Assembly: GCA_903926205.1 (NCBI GenBank)
Contig: CAIYID010000078.1
Span: 44,269-108,268 of the forward strand
Direction: 5' to 3'
DNA length: 64,000 bases
DNA from: an uncultured Bdellovibrionales bacterium
Lineage (GTDB): Bacteria; Bdellovibrionota; Bdellovibrionia; Bdellovibrionales; Bdellovibrionaceae
The notes beneath the pieces were generated by a model that had not been told where the DNA came from, made no database searches, and saw only the letters and a program-made list of their open reading frames with translations. The stretch's first letter is position 1; each line of letters opens with the position of its first letter. Position numbers and translations under genes: made by a program. Positions 35,375-44,373 of the stretch are shown in pieces.

Positions 35375-36133
35375 CTACCAATTCGTCTTTGAAGTGATGG
35401 AGTCTTTAACGAAGGCTTGGTATTTCTTACTTAAAGTTTCACAACTTTCATCCATTTGCTCTTGTGTGATTTGAATTGGTTGACCGATGTGGAGAAAAAC
35501 GTCGGCGCCTCGCCGGACCTGCCAAAGTGGTTTTGATTTGATTAAAATTTGATCGGTATTTTGGATGAAAACGGGTAAAATGGGAATTTGAGAGCTAGCG
35601 GAAAACTTAAAGGCTCCTCGACGAAAAGGGAGTAAATTGTTCTGTCCAAGACTGCGAGTTCCTTCCGGATAGATGCATAAGTTGTGGCCTGCCCTTAAGT
35701 AATTGAAGCATTGCTCTTGAACTTCTTTGTAGTTCTCTGCATTAACAAAAATTTCTTGATGAAGTTTTAATCCCTGACCGAGAATAGGAATTTTTAGGTA
35801 ATCACTTTTTGCCATAAAATGAGCGGGCCTTTTTGGAAGGGATGCAAAAACGGGTTGATCAAACCACGAAGAGTGGTTGGCGATCATAATATATTGTTTG
35901 GAGAGATCGACCTGGTAAGAATTAACAAGATTAATTTTGATATTGAAAATTCGCAGCGTCCAACGAATGTATCTTTGATAATCGGGTCCATTGAGGATTT
36001 GTTCGCGGTTGAATAGTCCTAGGCGAATTCGTATAGAAGGAAATAAATAAAAATTTAAAAAACAATTAATGAATTCTAAAGCCCAGCAAAAATTTCCAGT
36101 GATGAATTGTTGAATTGGGGTCGTGTCTTTCAT
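35375..36133 (-). CDS. plsC: 1-acyl-sn-glycerol-3-phosphate acyltransferase (PlsC family)
   Basis: Membrane enzyme of phospholipid synthesis that acylates lysophosphatidate. The 252-residue protein shows the acyltransferase motifs in order: IANHSSWFDQPVF (catalytic NHxxxxD), EIFVNAENYKEVQE, IYPEGTRS and LPVFIQNTD. A hydrophobic N-terminus (FCWALEFINCFLNFYLFP) would hold it to the membrane. It is divergent from the phosphonate-like pair and is not obviously in an operon. Confidence 0.88.
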   Translation of the reverse strand: MKDTTPIQQFITGNFCWALEFINCFLNFYLFPSIRIRLGLFNREQILNGPDYQRYIRWTLRIFNIKINLVNSYQVDLSKQYIMIANHSSWFDQPVFASLPKRPAHFMAKSDYLKIPILGQGLKLHQEIFVNAENYKEVQEQCFNYLRAGHNLCIYPEGTRSLGQNNLLPFRRGAFKFSASSQIPILPVFIQNTDQILIKSKPLWQVRRGADVFLHIGQPIQITQEQMDESCETLSKKYQAFVKDSITSKTNW

Positions 36134-36231
36134 TTTTTCCTATTAGCGCCTAGGGATGAACTCAAATTCTAGTGTCAATATTAATGGGATTAATGCTAGC
36201 ATTGCAAGACTCCATTTTCAAAGGAATGACG

Positions 36232-37389
36232 ATGCATATCGAGCCCAGTGCGGTGGTGGAAGCGATTCTGAAAACTCCGATACGAAATATTGTCGGGGTA
36301 CCGGATTCAACACTCTATCCTTTTTTATCCCTCCTTGAAAAGCGCGATGAGATGAAAGCCCTCATTGCAACCAATGAGTGTGAGGCGGTGGGTATCGCGG
36401 CTGGACAATTTATGGCCACGCAAGTGCCTTCGCTCGTCTATTTGCAGAATTCGGGATTGGGAAAAACAATTCATCCGATCGCAACTCTTTTGCATAATGA
36501 AATTTGTGCTTTGCCTTTTGTGCTCATGATTGGGTGGCGAGGTGCGCCTGATATCAGCGATGAACCACAGCATAAGATCATGGGAAAGAAGATTTTTGAA
36601 TTACTTAATGTTCTAAACATTGAACATAAAGTTTTAGAGCCAAACGCAGAAAATATCGAAGCTGATTTTAAATACGCTTATCGCTTTTGTTTAGAAAAAC
36701 GACAGCCTTTTGCTTTAGTCGTTCACCCTCGTCTGTTTCCAAAAGAAAAAAACAAAGATTTAAACGCGCCAATGGAGGGTTTAAATCGAACATCAGTCTT
36801 GAAAATATTGGTCGAATTATTACCTCATTGCTCTATGGTCTCAACGACTGGAAAAATCTCCCGCGAACTTTATGAAATTCGAAAAGAGAAGTTTTCAGGA
36901 GCTGATTTTTTCACCGTGGGTGCCATGGGGGACGCGTCCTCGATTGCCTTGGGAATTGAATTAGGATTGAATTCAAAAGCGAGTCAAAGGAGTAAGCCAA
37001 TCATGAGATTAGACGCCAAACCGACTGTGGTTTTGGACGGAGATGGTGCTTTTCTAATGCAAATGGGAAGTCTGGTGACGATCGGGACTTCGGAGGCCAA
37101 TCTTTTACATATAGTGTTTGATAACGGTTGCCACGAATCCACGGGTGGTCAGCCAACGGCTGCTCGTAAAGTTAATTTGTCGAAAATTGCCGAGGCCTGT
37201 GGGTACTCTCAAGTGTATCAGGCGGAGGATGAAAAAAATCTTCGCGAAGCGATCAGTCAAGCGCTGAAAACTAATTCGGGACCAAAATTTATTCACGTCA
37301 AAGTACATCCAGGAGATATCAAAACTCTTGGTCGTCCAGTAGAGACTCCAAGAGAAAATACTGATGCCTTTATGAAGCGATTTGTTTGA
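36232..37389 (+). CDS. Phosphonopyruvate decarboxylase (thiamine-diphosphate dependent)
   Basis: Converts phosphonopyruvate to phosphonoacetaldehyde, driving phosphonate synthesis. The 385-residue protein has a pyrimidine-binding half (IVGVPDSTLYPFL, ATNECEAVGIAAGQF, SLVYLQNSGLG) and a cofactor-binding half (VVLDGDGAFLMQMGSL to FDNGCHESTGGQPT). The final motif is typical of phosphonopyruvate and sulfopyruvate decarboxylases. ATG 36232 is used because AAAGGA lies six bases upstream; other in-frame ATGs at 36172 and 36226 are weaker. The next gene is an Fe-type alcohol dehydrogenase, the usual partner that reduces the aldehyde. Sulfopyruvate decarboxylase is the alternative. Confidence 0.8.
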   Translation: MHIEPSAVVEAILKTPIRNIVGVPDSTLYPFLSLLEKRDEMKALIATNECEAVGIAAGQFMATQVPSLVYLQNSGLGKTIHPIATLLHNEICALPFVLMIGWRGAPDISDEPQHKIMGKKIFELLNVLNIEHKVLEPNAENIEADFKYAYRFCLEKRQPFALVVHPRLFPKEKNKDLNAPMEGLNRTSVLKILVELLPHCSMVSTTGKISRELYEIRKEKFSGADFFTVGAMGDASSIALGIELGLNSKASQRSKPIMRLDAKPTVVLDGDGAFLMQMGSLVTIGTSEANLLHIVFDNGCHESTGGQPTAARKVNLSKIAEACGYSQVYQAEDEKNLREAISQALKTNSGPKFIHVKVHPGDIKTLGRPVETPRENTDAFMKRFV

Positions 37390-37402
37390 TGAGTGAAAAA
37401 AT

Positions 37403-38461
37403 ATGAAACCTCAGAAAATTCAAATTGCTAGCGCAAAGACAGCTTTTGCAAAAATCAGAAACAAGAAAATTCTTCTTCTCGCTTCACCCAGTTGGCTTGT
37501 CTCAAAGGCTACGAAGCCTGCCTTGCAGCAATTAAAACTGTCAAACGAAGTTCAGATCTTATCTTATTCTGGTTTCTATCTCGAATTTCGTGAATTAGAA
37601 AAAATGAGAAAAAAACTGAAACACCCCTTTCAAGTTATTTTGGCGATTGGCGGAGGTGGAGTTTTAGATCTAGCTAAACACCTCCTGTATGATTTGAAAA
37701 GGCCAACTCTCATCGCCGTTCCTACGACGGCGGGTTCTGGTTCTGAGGCAACCCAGTTTGCAACTTTTTACAGAGGGTTTCAAAAACATAGCTTGTCTTA
37801 TTCTTGGTTGCGCCCTCAACAAGTGATTTTTGTGAGTGAGTGGCTATTGAGTATTCCACCATCAGTACGTGTGTCCGCAGGTTTGGACTGTTTGAGTCAG
37901 GCCATTGAATCGATTTTATCAAAAAAATCCACACCCTCATCCCGCCGTAAAGCTTTTTTGAGTCTAAAAATATTCAGAAAATATTTTGAAAAGTATTTAT
38001 TAATACCTAATAAAACCAATGCCAAACAAATGCAGAGAGCGGCTTATGCGAGTGGCTGTGCTATTCAAATTTCACAAACCAATTTAGCTCATGCGCTCAG
38101 TTATGAGCTCACAAGAATTCACGGTATTCCCCATGGAAAAGCCGTCTTTCTTAATTTGATTCCATTTCTACGCTATAATTATCTGTTCGATGATCGAATT
38201 TCTCAAAAGCGCTTAAAACAAATTTTCATGGTCTGGAATTGTAAAACACTTAAAGCTTTTGAAGAAAAACTAAAGAAATTGGCTCAGTCTTGTGAGGTCT
38301 CATTAGATTTCAGCAACTGGAATGTGAGCGAACAAAATATTAAAAAAATCTATGAACATGCTGGAAAGAGCCCCCGTGCGAGGAATAGTCTTCATTCCAT
38401 TAACGTGAACGATTTAAAAGAAATACTTCAAACCTACATAAAAGAAATCCGGGAGAGTTGA
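37403..38461 (+). CDS. Iron-containing alcohol dehydrogenase, probable phosphonoacetaldehyde reductase
   Basis: A 352-residue group III alcohol dehydrogenase. NAD-binding GIGGGGVLDLAKH-like segment (VILAIGGGGVLDLAKH) and VPTTAGSGSEATQFAT are clear. The metal site is at SAGLDCLSQAIES and the later ARNSLHS region, with conserved histidines in NLAHALSYELTRIHGIPHGKA. It starts 13 bases after the decarboxylase, so it probably reduces phosphonoacetaldehyde to 2-hydroxyethylphosphonate. The 3' end overlaps the convergent barrel gene by 48 bases. Confidence 0.78.
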   Translation: MKPQKIQIASAKTAFAKIRNKKILLLASPSWLVSKATKPALQQLKLSNEVQILSYSGFYLEFRELEKMRKKLKHPFQVILAIGGGGVLDLAKHLLYDLKRPTLIAVPTTAGSGSEATQFATFYRGFQKHSLSYSWLRPQQVIFVSEWLLSIPPSVRVSAGLDCLSQAIESILSKKSTPSSRRKAFLSLKIFRKYFEKYLLIPNKTNAKQMQRAAYASGCAIQISQTNLAHALSYELTRIHGIPHGKAVFLNLIPFLRYNYLFDDRISQKRLKQIFMVWNCKTLKAFEEKLKKLAQSCEVSLDFSNWNVSEQNIKKIYEHAGKSPRARNSLHSINVNDLKEILQTYIKEIRES

Positions 38462-39541
38462 AAACTCTGGCTGGGTCAGTGTCAAGGTTTGTGCGGCGGT
38501 TTGGGTTTTGTCGGACACGCCGCCATCTAAGACGAAATAAAAATTTTCCGCAAAATTATAATCTAATTTAAGCAATTCAAAAATTGATGAGTCAAAAATA
38601 TTATAATAGGAATTTAAACTAAGAATTAAAATCGGAGTTAGTTCATAGGAGAATCGATTCAGAAGATAATTTTGATTTTTGAAAGGCCGAAACCAGAACT
38701 GAGCAATGGGGTTGTGATTGGCGGAGCCAGATCCGTTGTAGATCAACTCAAAATCGAAGTAAAAAGTATTTTGAAACTGATAATCCGCTCCGAGCGTCGC
38801 ATGGAGTTCATTTTTTAATTGAATATCTCGATCTTCCATCGATGTCACTTCGGCATACAAGCCTGCTCCGCCAATATTGGTGGAAACTCCAATGCCCAGC
38901 AAAGGAGATTTTTGATATTGCATGAAATAGGCAGAAAAATTGAATTGATTAAAACTTTTTTTGGCTTCCAAAAAACTAAGATTCTCAGAGCCGCCCAGTG
39001 TTCCTACACGTAAGAAAAGGGATTCCGAAATTTGTGATTTAAAAACAGCCGCGTCCACACCATCAAGTTGTTCAAGATCGTAATTTAAAATATTAAGTGG
39101 GTTGACAAGTTGCAAGGGACTAGAAATTTTTGAGATTCCAAGAGTGAGCGCTTGGCGGCCGACATCAATCTGAATTTTTTCATGTCGGTATTCTAAGTTG
39201 AGCCGGTTGAGATTAAGAAACACCAACTCCTTCGTTTGAGTGTAGACTTGATTGATCGCAGGTTCAGGATTTGGATCGACTCGATAATGATAGGATTTTG
39301 TGATCGCTCCGTTAGACGTGACGGACTGAACCTGAAGAGCTCCTTCAAAAAAGAAGTCATTAAACTCCTTGGTGAGAGTGAAGGCTCCTTCATTCAACCA
39401 ACTATCAATTGCAGAAATTCCGTTCTCAAGCTGGTTGTGACTGTTCGCAGTTTTTAGGTAGCCATTGAAATTCGTGGCCTTCGCTTTGGACAAGGCGAAA
39501 ATCAATAGCGCAAAAATAAGTGTAAATAGACGTCTAAACAA
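38414..39541 (-). CDS. Outer-membrane beta-barrel protein of the Lol-like operon
   Basis: A 375-residue secreted protein with a signal peptide (RRLFTLIFALLIFALSKAKA). The body alternates aromatic/hydrophobic strands (VFLNLNRLNLEYRHEKIQID, FSAYFMQYQKSPLLGIGV) and ends in VGLKYFF, with the terminal phenylalanine used by the BAM machinery. It starts with TTG six bases after the ABC ATPase stop, behind a GAGG site, so it belongs to the same operon. I do not recognise a named family. The likely role is the outer-membrane end of the adjacent transport system. Confidence 0.7.
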   Translation of the reverse strand: MFRRLFTLIFALLIFALSKAKATNFNGYLKTANSHNQLENGISAIDSWLNEGAFTLTKEFNDFFFEGALQVQSVTSNGAITKSYHYRVDPNPEPAINQVYTQTKELVFLNLNRLNLEYRHEKIQIDVGRQALTLGISKISSPLQLVNPLNILNYDLEQLDGVDAAVFKSQISESLFLRVGTLGGSENLSFLEAKKSFNQFNFSAYFMQYQKSPLLGIGVSTNIGGAGLYAEVTSMEDRDIQLKNELHATLGADYQFQNTFYFDFELIYNGSGSANHNPIAQFWFRPFKNQNYLLNRFSYELTPILILSLNSYYNIFDSSIFELLKLDYNFAENFYFVLDGGVSDKTQTAAQTLTLTQPEFSTLPDFFYVGLKYFF

Positions 39542-39547
39542 GGAGCC

Positions 39548-40243
39548 TCACTTGAACGAATCGCTGAGTATTTGACCGTCTTTGATACTCACAATTCGTT
39601 GAGCTTCAGACATGATATGGCTGTCGTGAGTGGAGAAAACAAAGGTGATGCCTCTGGTTTGGTTCAATTCTTTCATGAACTGAATCAAATGAGAGCCTGT
39701 CGTGGAATCTAAATTTGCCGTGGGCTCATCGGCAAAAATCAATTTCGGTTCCGTGACCACAGCGCGAGCCACGGCCACTCGTTGTTGTTGTCCGCCGGAG
39801 AGCTCCCGCGGAAAGCGGGACTCCATATCTTTGAGTCCCAAAGTCTCGAGAATCTCTTTCACTCGCTTCCGACGTTCGCTCTTAGGGATTTTTTGAAGAT
39901 TAAGTACGTACTCAATATTTTCAAAAACAGTAAGGACCGGAATTAAATTATAAGATTGAAAAATAAAACCGATAGAATCACGACGAAAATCAGCCAAAGT
40001 ATTTCCATCCATCGCAGAAATATCCAGGCCAGCAAGATAAGCGGCTCCTTCCGTCGGGCGATCCAGGCCACTCATAATGTTGAGAAGAGTCGTTTTACCG
40101 GAGCCCGAAGGACCTACAATGGCTAAGAATTCACCTTGATGAATTTTAAGAGAAACATTGTTGAGCGGGCGAACTTGATTGGCGCCGACGCCGTAGGTTT
40201 TTGAAACTTGTCTAACTTCTAAAATTTCCATTGAACTTCCCAT
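39548..40243 (-). CDS. ABC transporter ATPase, LolD/MacB type
   Basis: A 231-residue ATPase with Walker [14 protein letters not shown] loop [17 protein letters not shown], signature [14 protein letters not shown], Walker [13 protein letters not shown] and H loop FVFSTHD. The FQ-NLIP and ANLDS wording is typical of the LolD/FtsE/MacB subfamily, which works on the periplasmic side without moving substrate through the membrane. ATGs at 40243 and 40231 both have plausible ribosome sites. It powers the two permeases encoded upstream. Confidence 0.92.
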   Translation of the reverse strand: MGSSMEILEVRQVSKTYGVGANQVRPLNNVSLKIHQGEFLAIVGPSGSGKTTLLNIMSGLDRPTEGAAYLAGLDISAMDGNTLADFRRDSIGFIFQSYNLIPVLTVFENIEYVLNLQKIPKSERRKRVKEILETLGLKDMESRFPRELSGGQQQRVAVARAVVTEPKLIFADEPTANLDSTTGSHLIQFMKELNQTRGITFVFSTHDSHIMSEAQRIVSIKDGQILSDSFK

Positions 40244-40300
40244 TGAGTTTCTCCGGTTGAATTTTTCTATTGTCTTGAACAGCGATTGGATGCCTCATTT

Positions 40301-41521
40301 TTATTCCCGCCTGAGTGCTAGCAAGGGGTTGATTCGGCTCGCATAAATCGCAGGATAAAGAGCGGCTACTTGTGCGACGCAAATAATAAAAAATGGATAC
40401 TTATAAAATTGGCGAGCTTGAAAAAGTGGAATTATTCGTTGGTGAATGGAGGCTCCGAAGAATTCAACCTCTCCGAACGGCACGCCTGTTTTTTGGAAAA
40501 TAAAGATAAGAAAACTTCCCAAAAGCACACCCATTACAGCACTCAAAAGACTAAGAAAGAAAGATTCCAGCATAATTAATAGAAAAACGGAACGAGAACG
40601 AGTGCCGATGGCTTTGATGACACCCATTTCATAAAGTCGTTCGTAGATAGACATAAAAACCGCATTTGTTACAGTGAGAAGTGTTAGAAATAATAAAATA
40701 ATTGAATAAACCATACGAGAGAACCCGGTCACTGTGATTCCGGCATCAAGAGCGGGAATGAGCTGGCGCCAGCTTTGAATTTCATTGGAACCGACAGCTA
40801 AAGAAAATAAACTTGGCTCACTGCGAAGCTTTGGGTCGAGCGTGTGCAGAGCGATTTCTTGGTATTCTTTTTCTTTCAGATGAAAAAACTTTTTGGCGGT
40901 GGGGTGATTCATCAGGACGATGTATTGATCAATTTTTTTTGTGCCGGAGCGGAAAATCCCCCGAATCTTGAAGCGTTCTTGCACCATTCCACTTTGCGCA
41001 GCCCCAGAGCTCACGAGCACTAAGTGGTCTCCCAAACGAACATTTAAATAAAGTGCTAGGCGCTCGCCAATGAGTACTTCTGGATCTTCGGAGAGCTCAT
41101 CAGTGAAAACTTCTCCGGTCACAACATTGCCTAACAGTTCAGAGGTTTTTCGTTCGGCCTGGACATTCACTCCATAAATTCTTACATGAAAAGAGTACTC
41201 AGCCGCAGAAACCATGCCTTGAGTGACGATTCGTGGAGAGAAGCTTATTTGTTCAGATTTTTTTTGTAAACGATCAGCCAAGGCATCATACTCTGCAATA
41301 GTGCTATCGAGAGAGGACTGTGGACCTTTTTCTCGATGAATTTGAAAATCCGCAAGAAAAGTGCTTGTGGCTGAATGAATCATGGTATCGATGAGGCCCA
41401 TTAAAAAAGCATCAATAAAAATAAGCCCAGCCAGTCCAATGGTCATCACCGCGCCTGTGATGAGTGTTCGACGACGATTGCGCAAAATATTTCTAAATGC
41501 CAATTTAATTAGTAATTTCAT
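40301..41521 (-). CDS. ABC transporter permease, FtsX/LolC-E/MacB type
   Basis: A 406-residue permease with the family topology: one N-terminal helix after AFRNILRNRRRTLITGAVM, a large periplasmic domain of about 230 residues (VLIGERLALYLNVRLGDHLVL), then three helices. The last region has SIYERLYEMGVIKAIGTRSRSVFLLI, a conserved FtsX feature. It overlaps the other permease gene by 4 bases. Substrate undetermined. Confidence 0.9.
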   Translation of the reverse strand: MKLLIKLAFRNILRNRRRTLITGAVMTIGLAGLIFIDAFLMGLIDTMIHSATSTFLADFQIHREKGPQSSLDSTIAEYDALADRLQKKSEQISFSPRIVTQGMVSAAEYSFHVRIYGVNVQAERKTSELLGNVVTGEVFTDELSEDPEVLIGERLALYLNVRLGDHLVLVSSGAAQSGMVQERFKIRGIFRSGTKKIDQYIVLMNHPTAKKFFHLKEKEYQEIALHTLDPKLRSEPSLFSLAVGSNEIQSWRQLIPALDAGITVTGFSRMVYSIILLFLTLLTVTNAVFMSIYERLYEMGVIKAIGTRSRSVFLLIMLESFFLSLLSAVMGVLLGSFLIFIFQKTGVPFGEVEFFGASIHQRIIPLFQARQFYKYPFFIICVAQVAALYPAIYASRINPLLALRRE

Positions 41522-42720
41522 CTTTCCCCCAAAGCCTTGACAAGGGGCAGTCGTGCCGAGCGAATGGCCGGGATAAGGCTCACAGCAGCAGACGAACAGA
41601 CAACGACGATGAAGGGGTAAAGCATATTACTCCAATTTAAGCTTCCATAAAGATGATGCAGGGTCATGCCCCCAATTTCAATCGGAGCCGGATAGGGAAT
41701 ACCATGTTCAGATAAAAAGATATTAAGAAAGCCTGCCGTCAGCGCTCCGAACAAACACATCGTGAGGCTGAGTAAAATTTGCTCTAAAACAATCACAAAA
41801 ATAAGCTGCTTATCTTGAGTGCCTAGTACCCGCATGATTCCAAATTCTCTGGTGCGTTCAAGAATGGCCATAAGAACTGTGTTGAGCACTCCGAAGGCGG
41901 CAAGAAATAAAAAAATCCCCATAGTGAGGAAAATGGCTGATTGATCTGACTTCATCGCGCGATAAAATTCTTCCTCGATGACCATCCAAGGTTGAATATC
42001 TTTATCCGGAAATAACAGACGAACTTTTTTTAACGCCTCGTCGGTATGGTTTAAATCTTTGAGGGTAATAATCATTCTTGTTGCGACTTCTTGGCTACTT
42101 AAAAACTCTTGAGCTTTGTTCATGTTTAGATAAACAGTTGAAGCGCCTTCGTTCATAATGCCAATCACCTTGAAACGATCATTTCCCAAGGAACCGTCGG
42201 CTCCTTGAGACATGAGGACCAAGTCCTTCCCAAGAGTGAGTTTAAGACGTTCCACTAAATCGCGAGTGAGTACGATTCCATTATTCGCATTCGTGCCGTT
42301 CCAAGGAGAGCCACCCTGAATTTGTTGTAGGAGTCGGGTGGTCTGCTTTTCTTGAACGGGGTCAATGGCTATGATTTGAACACCGAGAACTTCTTTGCCA
42401 GAGACCAACAGTCCACCAGCTTCGAGTCTAGGTGCCAGGCCTTGCAGTTCCTGGCCGAGAGCTTGCTGCACTTGCGAGGAAATTTCATTGGGGTGCGGAA
42501 GACTGTTTTGCAGTGAAGGTCGATCCAAGTAGCCCTGACTGAGTATTTGCAGGTGACCAGACGAACCACGAGTGAATTGATCAATCACAAAGCCATAGGT
42601 GCCTCCGACAAGGCCCATCGTCATTGAACTAAGAATATAGGAGCCCCACATTGTGAGCCCGGTGAGAAGGGTTCTTCTTTTGTTCCGAAAAAGATTTCTG
42701 AGGGCTATTCTCCAAAACAT
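41518..42720 (-). CDS. ABC transporter permease, FtsX/LolC-E/MacB type
   Basis: A 400-residue paralogue of the next permease, beginning WRIALRNLFRNKRRTLLTGL. The periplasmic domain includes ILSQGYLDRPSLQNSLPHP and IVLTRDLVERLKLTLGKDLVL, and ERTREFGIMRVLGTQDKQL lies between the C-terminal helices. The two distinct permeases suggest a heterodimer like LolC/LolE. It follows the LolA-like gene by 19 bases. Confidence 0.9.
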   Translation of the reverse strand: MFWRIALRNLFRNKRRTLLTGLTMWGSYILSSMTMGLVGGTYGFVIDQFTRGSSGHLQILSQGYLDRPSLQNSLPHPNEISSQVQQALGQELQGLAPRLEAGGLLVSGKEVLGVQIIAIDPVQEKQTTRLLQQIQGGSPWNGTNANNGIVLTRDLVERLKLTLGKDLVLMSQGADGSLGNDRFKVIGIMNEGASTVYLNMNKAQEFLSSQEVATRMIITLKDLNHTDEALKKVRLLFPDKDIQPWMVIEEEFYRAMKSDQSAIFLTMGIFLFLAAFGVLNTVLMAILERTREFGIMRVLGTQDKQLIFVIVLEQILLSLTMCLFGALTAGFLNIFLSEHGIPYPAPIEIGGMTLHHLYGSLNWSNMLYPFIVVVCSSAAVSLIPAIRSARLPLVKALGER

Positions 42721-42739
42721 GAACGGACGTCTGCTTTCT

Positions 42740-43480
42740 TTATTTTTTTCTCAAGCCGGCTTCGGAGAAAAAATCTGGTTGTAAGTGAATACTAAAATCT
42801 ATTTCGTCATAATGAAGGGTCGTGTAGCGATTGGGTTCATTGAGCAGGACCACCTTCAGAGTTGTGGGAATGCTTCGACCTTGAATTTCTTTTCGGTCCG
42901 AGTATTCAAAGATTCTTATCTGTTGGCCAGATTCGTTGTAAAATTCTTGGCGCACTGGGAAAGAGTCTTCTTTGTTAACAACTAAAATAATCTGGGCCCA
43001 AACAGAAACAGTTTTGTTTTTCGGTTTTAGCTGAAGACAGAGATGTTCAGGGTTTGGCTGACTGCAGGTAACGAAATGACCTTGGTAATGCTCTGCCAAG
43101 GTCGTTTGTTTCACAAGATCATCGTTGGTGAGGTCCGAACCCATCCAATTTGACATCATCATGGAGGGCGGGATGGGAACAATTTGATCCACTTTGGGCA
43201 AATAATTCCAAACCTGAGTTCCTTTACGAAGAGTTTTAATGCCTTTTTCCTTCGCAGGAAAGATGACCTCCACGAGAGTGTTTTGCATTTCTTCACTCCA
43301 AACCTTCAATTTAAGAGTTCGCTCAAAGTGAGGATTTTTTATTTGCATTTGAACAGAAGAATAGCTTTTTTGACTGCGATAAAGACGGTCAACTTGTGTC
43401 ATCACCTCGAGCTCGGTGGTGGTTTTTCCGAAGACAATAAAAGGAAAAAGGCAAAATAATAGAGTGAACAAAAAATTCAT
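42740..43480 (-). CDS. LolA-like periplasmic lipoprotein-sorting protein
   Basis: A 246-residue secreted protein with a signal peptide (NFLFTLLFCLFPFIVFG) and the LolA/LolB-like half-barrel pattern of the outer-membrane lipoprotein-sorting family. Segments are VMTQVDRLYRSQKSYSSVQM, KIWS-like LKVWSEEMQNTLVEVIFPAKEKG, QVWNYLPKVDQIVPIPPSMM, NWMGSDLTNDDL and DYDEIDF-like YDEIDFSIHLQPDFFSE. ATG 43480 has GGGGA upstream; a TTG at 43504 is a weaker start. As first gene of the operon it would ferry the cargo extracted by the ABC permeases across the periplasm. Confidence 0.82.
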   Translation of the reverse strand: MNFLFTLLFCLFPFIVFGKTTTELEVMTQVDRLYRSQKSYSSVQMQIKNPHFERTLKLKVWSEEMQNTLVEVIFPAKEKGIKTLRKGTQVWNYLPKVDQIVPIPPSMMMSNWMGSDLTNDDLVKQTTLAEHYQGHFVTCSQPNPEHLCLQLKPKNKTVSVWAQIILVVNKEDSFPVRQEFYNESGQQIRIFEYSDRKEIQGRSIPTTLKVVLLNEPNRYTTLHYDEIDFSIHLQPDFFSEAGLRKK

Positions 43481-43599
43481 TTGAAGTCCCCAATGCTTTT
43501 TCAAATTTTAGTGGTGGAGCTAAGTAATAAGCAATACTCCAGGCAGGTGCGCTGCGTAATTTACTCAAACTCTGTAATGAAAATTCTTTCGATAGAGCT

Positions 43600-44373
43600 T
43601 TATCGGTGAAATCTTCGTTTTACTTCCCAACGAAACAGTCCAGGTAACCATTTTGAAATCCATAAACCCCAATGGGTAGATCCAGTCGGAAAGAGGTGGC
43701 GACGCTCATCAAAAATAGCCATTTTTATTCTTTGAGCATATTCTGTCGGTGAAATTGAGTCAGTAGGCACCCCAAGATGTTTCTCATATTTGACCTGAAT
43801 TTGATCGAACATTCTTGTTTTAATTCCGGGAGTAATGAGGCTCAAGGTGGTCACTCCGGTGCCAGTGAGCTCATTCTCAATGCATTCCGTGAAAGCAAGA
43901 ACCGCAGCTTTCGACGCTGAATAAGTTGATGCACAAGGAAAATACATCAGAGAAGAAACGCTGGCATTATTGATAATTTTTCCCGAACCTCGTTGCACCA
44001 TTTGCGGGATCACGGCTCGAGTTAATTGAATCAAAGCAAGAAGGTTCACCTGAAACATGGAATCGATTTCTTCCAACGGTTGTTCTTCAATCAAACCCCC
44101 AGTGAGTTGGCCGGCATTATTAATGAGAATATCAATTTTACTTTTGGAGATGCGCTCACTCAGGCTGTTGACGTCCTTTTGAGAGGCTAAGTCCGCAAGA
44201 TAAACCTGCACTGTTTGAGCACCGAAAGCGAGCAGCTCTTCGATCAGTGACTTTGATTCAGTACGAATCACTAAATGTAAATGAGCCTTTTCTTCAGCAC
44301 ACATTCTTGCAATAGCATAACCGATGCCTCGATTGGCACCTGTGATCAAAACATGTTTATTTTGAATTTGCAC
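43600..44373 (-). CDS. Short-chain dehydrogenase/reductase of the photoregulated cluster
   Basis: A 257-residue SDR with the NAD(P) motif LITGANRGIGYAIA, NNAG (INNAGQL), and catalytic Ser-Tyr-Lys (ASVSSLMYFPCASTYSASKAA). The C-terminus has a hydrophobic patch (WGLWISKWLPGLF) suggesting membrane association. It overlaps the DUF2878 gene by 17 bases at the end of the arm led by the MerR gene. SDRs of this kind occur in ChrR/LitR-type stress regulons; the substrate is unknown. Confidence 0.85.
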   Translation of the reverse strand: MQIQNKHVLITGANRGIGYAIARMCAEEKAHLHLVIRTESKSLIEELLAFGAQTVQVYLADLASQKDVNSLSERISKSKIDILINNAGQLTGGLIEEQPLEEIDSMFQVNLLALIQLTRAVIPQMVQRGSGKIINNASVSSLMYFPCASTYSASKAAVLAFTECIENELTGTGVTTLSLITPGIKTRMFDQIQVKYEKHLGVPTDSISPTEYAQRIKMAIFDERRHLFPTGSTHWGLWISKWLPGLFRWEVKRRFHR

